Shown here: piece after piece, positions 27,301 through 39,147 of the stretch
Layout: the number at the start of each line of letters is the position of its first letter
Position numbering within the stretch: position 1 is the first letter of the stretch
Assembly: GCF_027942865.1 (NCBI RefSeq)
Contig: NC_134510.1
Coordinates: 22,251,209-22,315,208 of the forward strand
Direction of reading: 5' to 3'
Source of the DNA: Odontesthes bonariensis
Taxonomy: Eukaryota > Chordata > Actinopteri > Atheriniformes > Atherinopsidae
DNA length: 64,000 nt
The notes under the pieces: generated by a model
Told to the model about the DNA's origin: nothing
The model's database searches: none
What the model saw: only the letters and a program-made list of their open reading frames with translations
Made by a program: the position numbers and the translations under genes

Positions 27301-27629
27301 AAACAGGCGTTTCTCAAAAACTCCTCAATGAGTTCAGGACAGTCCAGATTGTCTTCAGGCTCCCATGTGTTATCTGCACTGTGATCACATCAAAAGGGAG
27401 GACAGAGTGGGTTTCACTGTAGGTGTTAAACAATATGTTACAAGACAAAAAAAGCCATCCAGTCACTGATTGTGCAACATGTCACTCACTCAGTGAAGCC
27501 TTTCCACTTCAGGAAGTACTCTACTCTTCCGTTCGAGACTCTGCGGCGAATTATTTTTTCCACCACAAACTCTTGGACAACTGCAGGCTCCTCGGTCTTC
27601 CTCTGTTTGGCAGTCTGCTTCTTTCTCAT
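24342..27629 (-). CDS. cbx3: Chromobox protein 3 / HP1-gamma, 4 coding exons
   Basis: Heterochromatin protein that reads methylated H3K9 and dimerises to recruit partners (family knowledge). Exons: 27629-27490, 27378-27222, 26811-26654, 24462-24342; together 191 residues (human 183). A basic tail [11 protein letters not shown] is followed by the chromodomain, about 20-69. The methyl-lysine cage is complete at F21 (EFVVEK), W42 and F45 (KWKGF). EFVVEK rather than EYVVEK favours CBX3 over CBX1/CBX5. The chromoshadow domain, about 131-188, has [33 protein letters not shown] and the dimer-interface residues. The hinge, about 71-130, is acidic and Gln-rich, without the Lys/Arg-rich patch or the RGFARGL lead-in known from HP1-gamma. 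The start is the ATG one base after a CAG acceptor-like site; two upstream in-frame ATGs exist if that site is not spliced. The third intron is 2.2 kb. Confidence 0.93.
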
Positions 27630-27639
27630 TCTGCCATGA

Positions 27640-28430
27640 TAAGAAAAGAAAGAAAATGAGCGCTTACAACAATACGGGCGGACAGGAAGTGTCAGTTTGT
27701 TTGCTTTTCTGTTAAAACGCCACACTGACATCGCGCGGAAACACTTTCGTGCCGTGTGTGCTCTGATATTTGCACGACAACACGGTAGTGATGAGTGCTC
27801 AGCTGTGCCCTTCACACAGTGATCCGTCCACTTATTATAGCGCTCCACCTGCTGTATCGCCGGGGAGCTCAACAGTACAGCTTCTTCATTTCCGAACGCA
27901 ACATGTTAGTTTCAGCGCAAGTTCACTCCGACAGCCAGTTGCGATAATTATCTGCGGACAGCAGCCAGAAAACATGAATGGAGCCGAGGCTGTGTGATGC
28001 ACCACACGATGTAATGAACAATATGAACGTACGCTGTCGGTACTTAATCTCGGCGGACAGTCTGCTGCGGTGCTGCTCTGCTCTGTGCTTGTAGCTGCAA
28101 ACTACCCGCACACAGCGCCGTCGACGCTGCTTTGTGCGCTAATGTGTCGGTCGGCCGGCGTGTTTGAAGGAGAGAGACAACTTTTCATGAATGAGTCAAA
28201 ATTAAAGATGGCCGTTGATGCTCGGAGGAAGTGGTTGCCAAGGGAAAAGGTCATGCCAGGAAAACCGGGAGGAGACGACGGGGACGCACACACCCCCGAC
28301 CAATCAGAGAGCAGTCCGCTCGTCCGTCCCCGTCCACTGGTCCGGAACTGCCCTGCCGCCCATGGGCGTCCTCTGGGTATGGCAGAGCAGAGCAGGGAGA
28401 GGGGGGTGCAAATGGGACAAGGCAGATGTT
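27640..28430. promoter_or_regulatory. CpG-rich cbx3 promoter region
   Basis: CpG dinucleotides are dense here compared with the AT-rich surroundings. The region contains a CCAAT box near 28300 (GACCAATCAGAG) and a YY1-like AAAGATGGCCG near 28205. It lies directly upstream of the minus-strand cbx3 coding start. In mammals the equivalent CpG island drives CBX3 and HNRNPA2B1 in opposite directions; no hnrnpa2b1 exon follows on the plus strand here. The exact transcription start and any 5' noncoding exon are not resolved. Confidence 0.6.
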
Positions 28431-31400
28431 TTTAGTTTACATTGATCATTGTCACTCTTGTGTGGTTAAAAGAATAATAATAATAAAAAAATCTTCGTCA
28501 AAATAAGGTCAAATTAAATTGATTAAAAATTAAAATACAGTACAACTTTCCTATTATGTTATATTATATTATATTATATCAAACTTTTTAACACCCATGC
28601 ACTAAACTCAAAAGCTTTTTCATCAAATAAAAAATAGAAATAAAGATTATGTCGAAATACCAAATATTATGATGGTTTTTGCCTGCAGATTAAATTGTGC
28701 ATTTGATAATTGAATGGAATGCATACATAACCCTATACCATTCATTATGCATAACTGGACAATTCTGCATTATAAAATGCGTTTTCTATTTTATTTTATT
28801 GTTGTTCTCATTTCCTCTTTAAGGACCTTTGTGCCTGAAATAAGGGTTGGTGATGATTAATGAAAAATGATAGAGTTTGAATTATTTAGTCTGAGAGCAT
28901 TTAATCAGTTTTCCTTGTAAGTATGTTTGCCTCAGCAAAGTTGGCACTTTTGTTTTAAGGTGCACCCTATTAAACTCATGCAGTTTTCTCTGAGCAGGCC
29001 TGTACTCTTCAAGCTCCAAAATGGCACTGAGAGACCACAGGCAAAAACGCCTCCAGGAGATTTGATTGGCAGCTCTCTTTCAGCCAATGAGAACCGTCAG
29101 AGCAACTGATTGGACAAATGTGCACCCCCAGCAGCCCCAAAGATTACCCTTTTTCGCCACAATGTTTTGTAAAATTCCACTGGGGGATGCTGCCTACCTG
29201 GGCTGGATGTTTTGGGCCAAAATGTGATGCTTCTTACACCTCAAGTTCACATGGATTTATGCTAGAGAGCTCAGAGCAAAAGGCAGCAGAACAAACACTT
29301 TCACTTGGAGGTGGACTCACAATGGAGCTGCTTCTGATGCACTGCTGTTACTGATATTGTTTCATCCTGAAGGCAGGATTATGTAAGGCTGAGTGCATTT
29401 GTTCAGGAAATGTACTTGTGCAAGCACTACAGAATGAGAGGACTAGAAGAATGTGCAGAGAAGCAATCCTGTGAGTTGATACTTTAGTTTCTGAACGAGA
29501 AAACACTGTGTAGGCCTTTGGGATGTGATTAAAAATTGTTTTTAGTTTTGAAAAATCATGGAAAAGCCTGCAAGGATGCCAGCATGGAAGATTAATGTGT
29601 GGTGTATATTGTTTGCAGAGAAGAGGGCTTATTGATTAGAGTCTCAGGAGGACAGGAAATGGGTCTTGTGCAAGTTGCAAATCAATATGCGGTCATTTGG
29701 ACCAGCCACCTCTGTTACATTTAACTCCCATGTGCAGAGGGTATACTGCTGGTCTGATCCCCAAGAATTGCTGGCTCTGATAAAGCCACCATGGTGAGCT
29801 GTTGTTTTCTTATGATTAATTAACAAGTTTTATGTTGAAGAGGCTTTAAACAACTTAGCAGCACTTAATATATAAAGTGTGCCCCTAGCTGCTCTCGGGT
29901 AGTCCCGCCACAGATGGGTATCTCTTTGAAAGCCAAACTTAGAATTAACTTGAAACATTGTGTTTTCTTGCTCTGTGTGCACTTTCTGCAAAGATCTGTA
30001 ATTATGGTTGTCTTGGATAAGACTCCATTGGGAAAGGGTTTTTAATTTAGATAATTTTTCCTGGTTAGATTGCAATAAATAAATCAAGATCTCTACACTC
30101 ACTGAAATAACTCGGCCTTCATAAAAGGCTTATAAGGATTTATAGGGAAGTCAAGGAACAACTTTTGGACTGTCAGGTTATCAGACATCTCTTTAACGAT
30201 TGCATCCCAACATATGCATCACTTGAACATTATTTTCCATATGGTCTTGCATTTGAGTCGTCCCAGAAACTGCAGCAAGACACATATTGGTTATCAGCCA
30301 AATTACCTGCTGTTGTCTTCTGACCCCTCCCAGTCTACCCTTGAGGGGTTTTTACCACAAGTTGCTATAGTAACCTAACAGCTAATAGGATTGGGCTGTC
30401 GCTGCAGGCTCAGGAATGGTAGTAATGCATCCTGTCTGGATTTACGGCTCGGCTACGGTATGAATCATTTTGGGATCGCTGCACTAGACACAAGAAAGCT
30501 TTTTTTTATTTTATTTTTTCAGCTTTGAAACACATTTAAAATCAGAAACACAGGATGACATTGATAATTTTTAAAAAAAATTTTAAAACAAGGATACAGA
30601 CAGCTATGCCACTACAATTAGCATTTTTTTATATACACTAAACCATTCACCAAGAAAAAATACCACAAACATCTGTTTTCAGCTGGTAAGAAAAACATCC
30701 ATTACTTAGATTTAAAGTGTTACTGTGTCAAGATGTTTTATGAATGTATGTAATGCATTGTGTGCATTTGTAACCTAAATAAGTCACTAATTGGTAATGA
30801 TTAAGTGATTTGAGGCCCTTTTAAAAAATAAATAAATAAACAGATTGAACCCAAGAATGACCCTGGCACTAAAAATGAAATACAGATGTTGATGAAATGA
30901 CATGCACCAGTGTACAGGGTGAAACGATATATCGCATTATGCCGTCATCCCTTAAATCTATTACATTCCATCCCAGACAGGCACATTCCTCCTGCCCATT
31001 GTGAATGCAGCCCCTGTGCAGATGGGCCTTGAGAGCCATCCTTCCAAGGCAGAAATGAGTCCAGATGGCTGGATCCTGCCGTGAGGGGCTGTGGATGGAA
31101 TTAGTAGCGTTTTTTGTGGTTCAGGGAAAGCCTTACTGGATGTTTTTCACGTGGAGGGCCCCCAGCATTCCCTCTGTTCTAATGAGGCTCTCAGATTACA
31201 AATAGGGTGGGGAAGTCATGTTGCTCCTGCTGTTCTTATCAAGCATTGATCTGGGTATATAAGGGGTATGGAGAGCAGCAACATATTGCTAAAGGCTTAA
31301 CTAGTTAGAAAGGGATTTGCACACACTTGTGAACTGTTAACCGACCGATTGTTTGAGTAATTGTCTGCATGTTTTCATAACGCTTTCGTGAAGATCTTGC

Positions 31401-33234
31401 AACCTCAACCCCTATTCTTGCATTTGGGGCTGAGAAACACACAGGAGGTATAAGAGCAGCAGTGTGAAAACTCAGACGCTTCAGGCACCAACTCCTCTAC
31501 AACCGGAGGAGCCCTGACTACCTGCATCGGCTCCACAAGCAGTCTCCACATCATACTCAGTCACATACTAAATAAATAAGGGTCCTGATTGACTACTTCC
31601 AGAGCAGTCATTATATATATGTTTTCTTTGCAACAGTGGCAGAGAGAAGGGAGATCTTTTTGTGTATCAAATGACATGGGACAGCAGTCCAGCTAGAATT
31701 TCCAGCAGAAGTTTGTCTCTTGTTTCAGAATATTTTTTCTCCCCCTCAGATACTTTTCTTTGAGTTATTCTATACCTGATAGGACTTGAGGGGTGTAATT
31801 ATTAATACTCTTTGTTCCTAATAGTTATTTGGGATGAATCCATCTTCCGAGCATGTGTTTCATCACAAGTTTAGGTGGGGAAAGAAAACATGTAGCATAT
31901 TGTTTGGGCACTCAATTGAAAATTGTGATTTGCAAATTATTTTCTGAAATTTGGTTATACTTATTGATTTATTTTTGGTTTTTTTTGCACTTCAGTATAT
32001 CTTTACAACTCAAAGTTCTCAAACATTCTAAAGGGAAATCTAAAATTCTCCAGTGTAAACAGACTGATGTGGCTGAGAAACTCCTTTCAGTGTAGAGAAA
32101 TGAAGAGTCGCCAGAGTTGGGGTTTTCTGTTGTATTTGTTAAGTCTTAAAGGTGTGTACACAATACCTACATAAATATTATCATCGCTAATTATCCTTTG
32201 AGAAAACAACAAGAAACGTGATGAAGTGACGCCATTACACAAAAAGCAAATTGCACACTTGATCATAATTGAGGAAGATTTGCTGTGAAAAGCTTAAGGA
32301 ACAGAGGGAAATGTTAAATGTAGCACAATATAGACACGCATAGGTGTAGTACAATTATCCTCTATATAAGTACAGATTTGTGTTAATGGACAAATTATAT
32401 TTATGTTTTTTTTTACAACAATGGTTATCTGTCTCTTATAATTTACACCTGTTGGAAAGGGTAAGATACCAGCCAATTTCAAAACACAAAGAAACTGGAT
32501 GCATTATTTCTTTAATCTTAGTATCATTGAATAATGTCTAAAGATTTTTACGACTAGTCAGACAGTGGAAGTAGTTTTGCTGCCAGCATAATAACGTCCT
32601 GACTTCTCACCCATGTGCCTCTTGGCTTGTGGTTTTAGCTCCGCAATGTGGAGCTAATCAGATCTAGTAACATTCTGATTGGCAGGTGAATGGCACCAGT
32701 GACAAGCAAGTCCCATTCCCCCACAGGCTAGTGGGGCACTAAAAGGGAGAAAGAGAACCTTTGAAGCTAAAAAGACTGTTTTCCCCCTTGTGCTACTTCT
32801 AATTTTCCTTCTACCCTCTCTGTGTCGTTATACTCACATTTTTCTTTTGTGGCTGTTTTGTGCTTGGGAATGTTGCAGTAAATGGAGCAAGTGGACTTAA
32901 GGCAGAGAAAAGTGAGTGAAGTTGAATGAGGTCCTTTCAAATGGACATTGAGCAATGTGTCTCTCAAGTTGCACAGCTGACTTTGTCATGGGGTGAGGAG
33001 AAAACGTGAGTAGGCTATCAAATTCTTTGAAATGTTGTGAAATTAATAAACATAGATGCGGTTCTTGTGCTCAGTGTAAAAACTGCCTTTTAGATTTTCT
33101 CAATCTTCTTGAAAAAAGCATTTCTTTTTATCAGGGTGAAACAAGCACAAGATCAATTGAATTCAGTGCCACGATGCAGTGGTTTCAAGCCTTGTCACTG
33201 AGATCTAAGCAAACAAAAGACCAAAGTTCTTTTC

Positions 33235-33760
33235 AATTTTGCATTCAGAAATTAAGGAGATCATCGTTGACTTCAGGAAGAACCGTTCCAGTCACGCACC
33301 GCCGCTCATCGTCATCACAGAGGTGGAGGTGGTGGGAAACACCAAGTTCCAAGGGACGCTCATGACAGACACGCTCACCTGGACTCAGCACACATTGGTA
33401 CCGGCAAAAAGAGCGCTGTGGCATTCATTCTTCCTCTGCAGGATGAGGAGATCTTGCCTTCCACCTCCCATTTTCACCACTTTTTTACAGGAGCATGATA
33501 GAGAGCATCCATAAGGCTGGTTAACTCCTCTGGCCTTAGATGGCCCAAATTAAATGAGTTTACCGCTGCTGAGAGAACAACTTATATTTAATGTGCAATA
33601 ATCTTGGTGCAATACGTCTAAATGCATTTTTCTTATTTATTCATTGTTATTTATTTACTTCGTTTTTATTCATGACCATTTTAAACAGGTTTTTTTTCAC
33701 AATATTTTAACTATCGAGGGTCTTTCTATCAAATCTATCTGGATCTATCTATCTATAATC
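33235..33760 (+). mobile_element. LINE fragment (L2-like), reverse transcriptase C-terminus and 3' tail
   Basis: The frame from about 33239 encodes EIIVDFRKNRSSHAPPLIV, then TLTWTQHT, LVPAKRALWHSFFLCRMRR and LPPPIFTTFLQ. This matches the end of an L2-type LINE reverse transcriptase (IVVDFRK, DLTWTTN, KKAQQRLYFLRRLR, LPPKLLVNFYR). The reading frame is diverged and stops near 33512. The following 250 bases are T- and A-rich and end in CTATCTATCTATA, as in such 3' tails. The 5' part is missing, typical of a truncated dead copy. Confidence 0.75.
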
Positions 33761-34860
33761 AAATTAGCAAACAAACAAATTAGCAAGTGACAGAGAGAGT
33801 TGCATTTTTGTTACACGTTAGAAAATTTCCCAACTCTTCTGGAAATAAAACTTATGGGTTATTGATTATTATACAATTGATTAAACCGCAAGTGTTATTC
33901 ACAACATTATGACTTCTGCTGTCTGCGTGTCTCTTGAGGCCTGCTTTTATCACACATGCTCTTCTATTTAAGCCTCTCCAAATGTTAAGCGCCCCCTTTC
34001 TCGGCTGTCCATCATCAGCCAGACTAAACAGGGAACTTGGGCGGCCTCTTTCACGCAGGAAGAGATTGAGACGCACACAAATGAAAGAAGAATGGATTAG
34101 CTTGACTGCATGACAAGGATCAAAAAAGTCAACACAGATTGAGATTTTTTTTTTTGTCTCCTCAGTTTAATACAATCAATGCTGACCACATAAAAAAAAT
34201 GAATGCCGACCACATAAAGTTAATTCGTGACAGTTTTTTTTCAAGATAAATATAAATCGTGATGGCATCTACTGTAATATATCTTCTTAGAACTTATCAC
34301 AAAAATATGAAAGATAAAAACAAAGTCCAGACAAGCAAGTAGACAGCTGAATCGTGTCTTATACTTGAGTGGTGGGAAGACCTTCGCCTTGGTAAATCCC
34401 CTTGTCACTATGCAGCTGCTGAGTGTCTGCTCTCATCAAGTGCAGCTCCAGAAATCACAGAATCCAGCCTGTTGACCTTTAACTCCATCTCTCTCACAGC
34501 TGTATGCTTTGAACTTTCGATCTGCTCCACATCCAATTGGGATTCCACCCCTAACAGCCCCCCACACCCCCCTTCAGTTTACAGAAAGTGGCCCATCTAA
34601 AATTAAACCTCATGTCTGGTCTGCAGAGTTCTGGATGCAAAGCCTCTCCCCTGAATATAGAGCATTGGCTTTCTGGGTTTTGCAGAATCTCAGCTCTGTG
34701 GCAGCTTTGAGCCAATTAGGGCAAAAGTATAAAGATTCAAACATCAGAATATGGTGAGACCAACCAGTTCTTCAGTCCTGTCTGCTCGCCATCTGTAATA
34801 TTAAAGCTTCAGGCAAATTCCACTGCCAACAATTCTACTGCAAACAAAGCCACACTGGTC

Positions 34861-34908
34861 TATCCCAGTCTATCCCAGTCTATCCACTGACTGGGATAGA
34901 CTGGGATA
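34861..34908. repeat. Perfect 20-bp inverted repeat (hairpin)
   Basis: Arms TATCCCAGTCTATCCCAGTC (34861-34880) and its exact reverse complement (34889-34908) enclose the 8-base loop TATCCACT. Each arm is itself two copies of the decamer TATCCCAGTC. The structure stands alone in intergenic DNA. Confidence 0.95.
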
Positions 34909-36560
34909 AAACAGTTTTTAAAGTTGTTTTTTTATTTTTTTTATTTTGTTTTCCTCTTTTTTTTTTTAGAACTTATATCAAGAGATTCACCGTGAGAGTG
35001 GTAGAAAACAGTGTTACATAGAAAATAGAAGAAGGTTTTTATGCTAATTTATTCTTTGCAGGGAGCACATTTACTTTCTGCAGCTGGTTGCCTTCCAACA
35101 GATGATAATTAACATATTAATTACTGTCTTTTATGATGTTGGCTGTAGGTTTCCAAATCCAACCATGCAAATCTCAAGCCAAAGCTGAGAAACCACCAGT
35201 CTGTCGCTTTTTTACTGAATATCAATTGAGTGCCTTTAGTGAACGATTGTGGAACGCGCTATCCCAATGTTTGACAATTTTCACATCTATTTCTTTCCAT
35301 CGTGGTGAGCTTTTCATGTAATGTTTAGCATAGCACTGCTGAACAGCTATCAATACTTGGTCCTTCAACGTGGTGTACCAGCCAGTTCATTTCAAGCTCA
35401 GCCCATGTGTAGATGAGAAAATGGGATCTATTTTCTTATCTCTCAGATATAAAATTCTTCCTTCAAGCATTCTGAATTAATGCTATAGTTTAACATATGC
35501 AACTCCACTGCTGACTGAATGGACAGTCGCTTCTCAAGTAGTTTTATAGTCGGTTTGAAATAGTTTCCGAGTGCTGAAATTGGTTTCCATAGCTTGTTTT
35601 TCAGAGGTTGATATAAACTACTAGAAAACCACATAAATTCTCTTGGTCGGAACCACTAACTGGGCCTGACAAACTATGAAGCTGATTCACATTGCAAAAT
35701 GTCATTTTCAATTTGAATCTATCAGAGCACTAATCTGGAAACGGTTACTCTGTGAGTCTTGAAAATAAATTGTTTGCAGCTGCGAGTCAAAAGTGGAGAA
35801 GGAGGGAACAAGTGGCAAAGCTCCCCCCTCCCTGTGAAATGCCATGTTTAGGCTGATGCACAGGAAACAAGCTTTCACCAGCCAGGAAATGAAGTGGCAG
35901 GCACAGGCCGGCTTGGATTTCCCCTTCTACTTTCAGATGGGCCTTTTTAGTGCGGAGACACCCGGGCTCCAGCTTTTGTTCACATAGAGCCAATACTAAA
36001 CAACACTACAAGATGTTAAGTGCTTGTGATGGCTGAGTGGTATGCTGCCACGACGAGGTCTTGAGTTTCTCAGACCTCAAGACCCCCCCACCCTCTCAAT
36101 CCCTTGCTTCCACCCTCTCTTGCCCTGGGGTTGAGCTGAGTCAGTCAGTGGATGTGATGTCCAAAAGCCGGTATTAATGCATGTGCAAGTAAGCAATACG
36201 ATTTCTTTGACTTGTGTATTTAATGATAAAATTTGTGGCTCCATTTCAAAGAGAAGTTTAAAATGTCTTTGACGTAGAATATGGATATTTAGTTTCAATA
36301 TGTTGTTGTAGTTTTTTTCTCCCTTTGTACAGGGTTTGGGAATGCTCTCTATTATTTAAGGGCAATCTAGGATGAGTATGTAAATACTCAAAAAAAAAAA
36401 AATAAATAAATCTCCACACTGCTCATCCGGAACATTCCAGTACACAAAGAAACACTGTTTAGCTTAGCCTATTTGAATGACTAATCTGAAAAAAAAAAAA
36501 AAAAAAACACGCTGCACTACGCCCGTATTTTAGTAATAAAATACCTCAAGTATGAATACT

Positions 36561-36593
36561 TGAACCACACTGGGTCCCTGCCAGTGTGGTTCA
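36561..36593. repeat. Perfect 13-bp inverted repeat (hairpin)
   Basis: TGAACCACACTGG (36561-36573) and CCAGTGTGGTTCA (36581-36593) pair perfectly around a 7-base loop GTCCCTG. It lies in intergenic DNA soon after A-rich tracts at 36390 and 36490. It may be the two ends of a collapsed inverted-repeat element. Confidence 0.9.
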
Positions 36594-38830
36594 TGTTTTC
36601 CTTTGACCCTGAGCGATGAATTAAGTGCAACAGCTGCCAGCAAAAAGAGTGAAAGAAAATATTTTTCAGCAAGTTGAGGCTAAACCCAAATTTTCTAAGA
36701 TTCTGAAATACTGATGACGGACCAACAAGAAAAAAGTAATCTGAAGAAAACTTTTCCCAGACACAAAGTGCTTTACTTTACACTGTGCAGTGTGATGCAT
36801 GTGCAAAGCAGAGCTCTAACGCTGCTGAAGAAAAACATGTCTCTGTGCTCACCTGAAATCTGCACATTGTATGGTTTGTGATTGGACTGATAAAGTGATG
36901 CATCAGTTAAACCTTTTAATCTATTTGTCTATGTTTCAACCCCATTTTAACCCCGCTTTACTTTTCAATGCGGATGTTATTACTTTTTCTTCCATTTCCA
37001 TGTAAACATAACAAATCGCTCCATCTCCTTTTATGCCCTTGCTGTTTGCACAGACATAAAATTACACATAAAGCATGTAGAATTGTTTTCTTTTGTGAGA
37101 TGATAGCATAACTATACAATCAAATAGACCACTATGCCAATACTAGTTACACTTTGTAGAACATTTTGAAAGGAAAACCTTCTAGTAAGAGTGAAAAGCG
37201 ATGACAAGTGGTTTAGGCTCACGTAGACACAGTTTTCCTGTTTGCCTTAACATGTCTGAAGATCACAGCTGGCTGGATGCCCAAACAAACCCGGCAACGC
37301 TTCTCTCCGGTGCAAAAGACCACCTCAGTGGAGAGGCCTGCCTGGATGGCAGTGATTCATGGCATGAAGCTCAGGGCTAAGTTGAAGTCGGTGTAAACAT
37401 TTACAGTTGAGTTGATGCATTCAGAGTATGTGTGTGTGTGTCTTAGTCAGAGAGGGATGAAAAGAGAAAAAAAGAAAATATTACTTTTTTTTCTTCTCGC
37501 AGAAAAAACAGTAACGATTGTGTGTGTGGAGGGCCTGAGCTGATCTCATTGACTATATAACGATAACGCTGTTGTAACTGGCTGTAATCTGTGCAAATCA
37601 GGCTAAACAAAGCAGCAGCAGTGGAGCTCCCAAACAGACAGAAGTCCTCACTTTTCTCCGAACTTCTATCTTTAATTAAAAAAAAAAAGTTAAATACATA
37701 AATGTGGATTTTCAAAGACATGTCTCCCTGGCCTTGTTGAATAATGGAACAATTGCTTGTGGATAGTTTTTCATGTGAAATATCCATATTGATCTCCTTT
37801 TTCAGACAATGTCTGTGTGTACACACAAAGTTGCTCACAGGGCTGTCTGAAATTGTAGAGGCCAGTAAGTATACCTCATCAGCTCAGGACTGTGCAGGAC
37901 TTAACTCTTTCAGGCTGGCTTTGCTTCACTTTTACACTTCTCCTCCATCTTATCTTGTGGTTGTTTCCATCTGTTCGGGTTGAGGTTAGAAGTTAGAAGT
38001 TGACTGGCAGGGGTCCTGCTCTGCGAGAGTTAGTGGCTCAGTGGAAGGGGCTTGTTTCTATCAGAGGTGAAACAGCCGCCCGTCCATCACCCTGACAGAG
38101 CTGACAGCCATTCAACCAAACCAGAGGAGTTCCTGCCTACAATCAAAAGGCTTTTCATTGAAAGAATCCAGCTCTGGTCTGTCATCAGGGAGGGGCCTTA
38201 CCAGCTGTCAACAGGACATGGGGGGATATTCTTGGTACCTCCTCCACTGTTCTCTCAGTATTTCTGGTCAAATCCATGGTATTGGTCAAGAGCAAATGCT
38301 CCGCCTCTTCTCCCCTGAGAGCCAGTTTGGTGTCTGATATATTAACAGTGTTGGCTTTGCTGTTTGGCCGTGTTGCAGTGCCTTGCAAAGCTTTTTAAAC
38401 TTTAGAGAATTTAATTAATCCTCGCAGGTATTTTCAGTGACAACACAAGAAAAGCCAGTGTTCTCATTCACCACTTGAGGGAGGCAAAACTGAGCCAAAG
38501 CTGATATGGCAGCACTGCTGAAAAGAGATTAAGAAAATATTGAATTTACATACACTTACACACTACTTATGCCAATAATAATGCAATATGCAAGTGATTA
38601 TATTTGCCCACAAAGACAGGTTCAGATGACTTTGCTCACTGAAGTTTGAAAAATTCGATAATGTTTTGGCCTGAAAGTAGAAAAAATTTCATGAAAATGT
38701 GAAACGGAAAAAAAAAATCATCAGATATTCAGAAGTGAGAAGCTCATCATAAATTGACATTTTTGGTCAGCAGTTGATATTTCCGTGCTTGACAATGTGC
38801 TGTTGTTGGCCGATTGATGAGTGAACTATT

Positions 38831-39147
38831 GGCCGTGGCTAGAGTTGGTCATCCAATAACTGGAAGGTTGGTAGTTCAATTCCCACTCTTAACACTCAAA
38901 AAGATTGGTGAAACTGACAGCTGGAGAAGTGTCAGTCCACTTCCTTGTCACAGCTGAGGTGCCCTTGAGCAAGGTGCTGTAACCCCATGCTCCCTGGGTG
39001 CTGTGAATATCTGCCCTGTGCTCCAGTGTATGACATCTGTCTGAGTGTGTGACCATGAGCATGAGTGTGTCATCAGGTGCCAACCTGGATGGGTTAAAAG
39101 CAGAGGACAAATTTTGTGTGTATGCATGACCAATAAATCTGATCTTA
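38831..39147 (+). mobile_element. tRNA-derived SINE
   Basis: The head has a box A-like TGGCTAGAGTTGG and a box B-like GTTGGTAGTTCAATTCCC about 25 bases later, as in a tRNA-derived Pol III promoter. The body contains CCCTTGAGCAAGGTGCTGTA, a motif common in fish SINEs. The tail GGTTAAAAGCAGAGGACAAA and CAATAAATCTGATCTT resembles an L2-type LINE 3' end. About 315 bp and nearly full length. The SINE family name is not assigned. Confidence 0.75.

Noticed and set aside
28070-28506. Overlapping Arg/Gly/Pro-rich plus-strand frames in the CpG region
   Set aside because: GC-rich promoter DNA lacks stops in several frames at once; the translations resemble no RRM or other domain.
29415-29445. GCACTACAGAA, a partial match to mature miR-148
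   Set aside because: The match is 11 bases without the full mature sequence, and no complementary arm is within hairpin distance.
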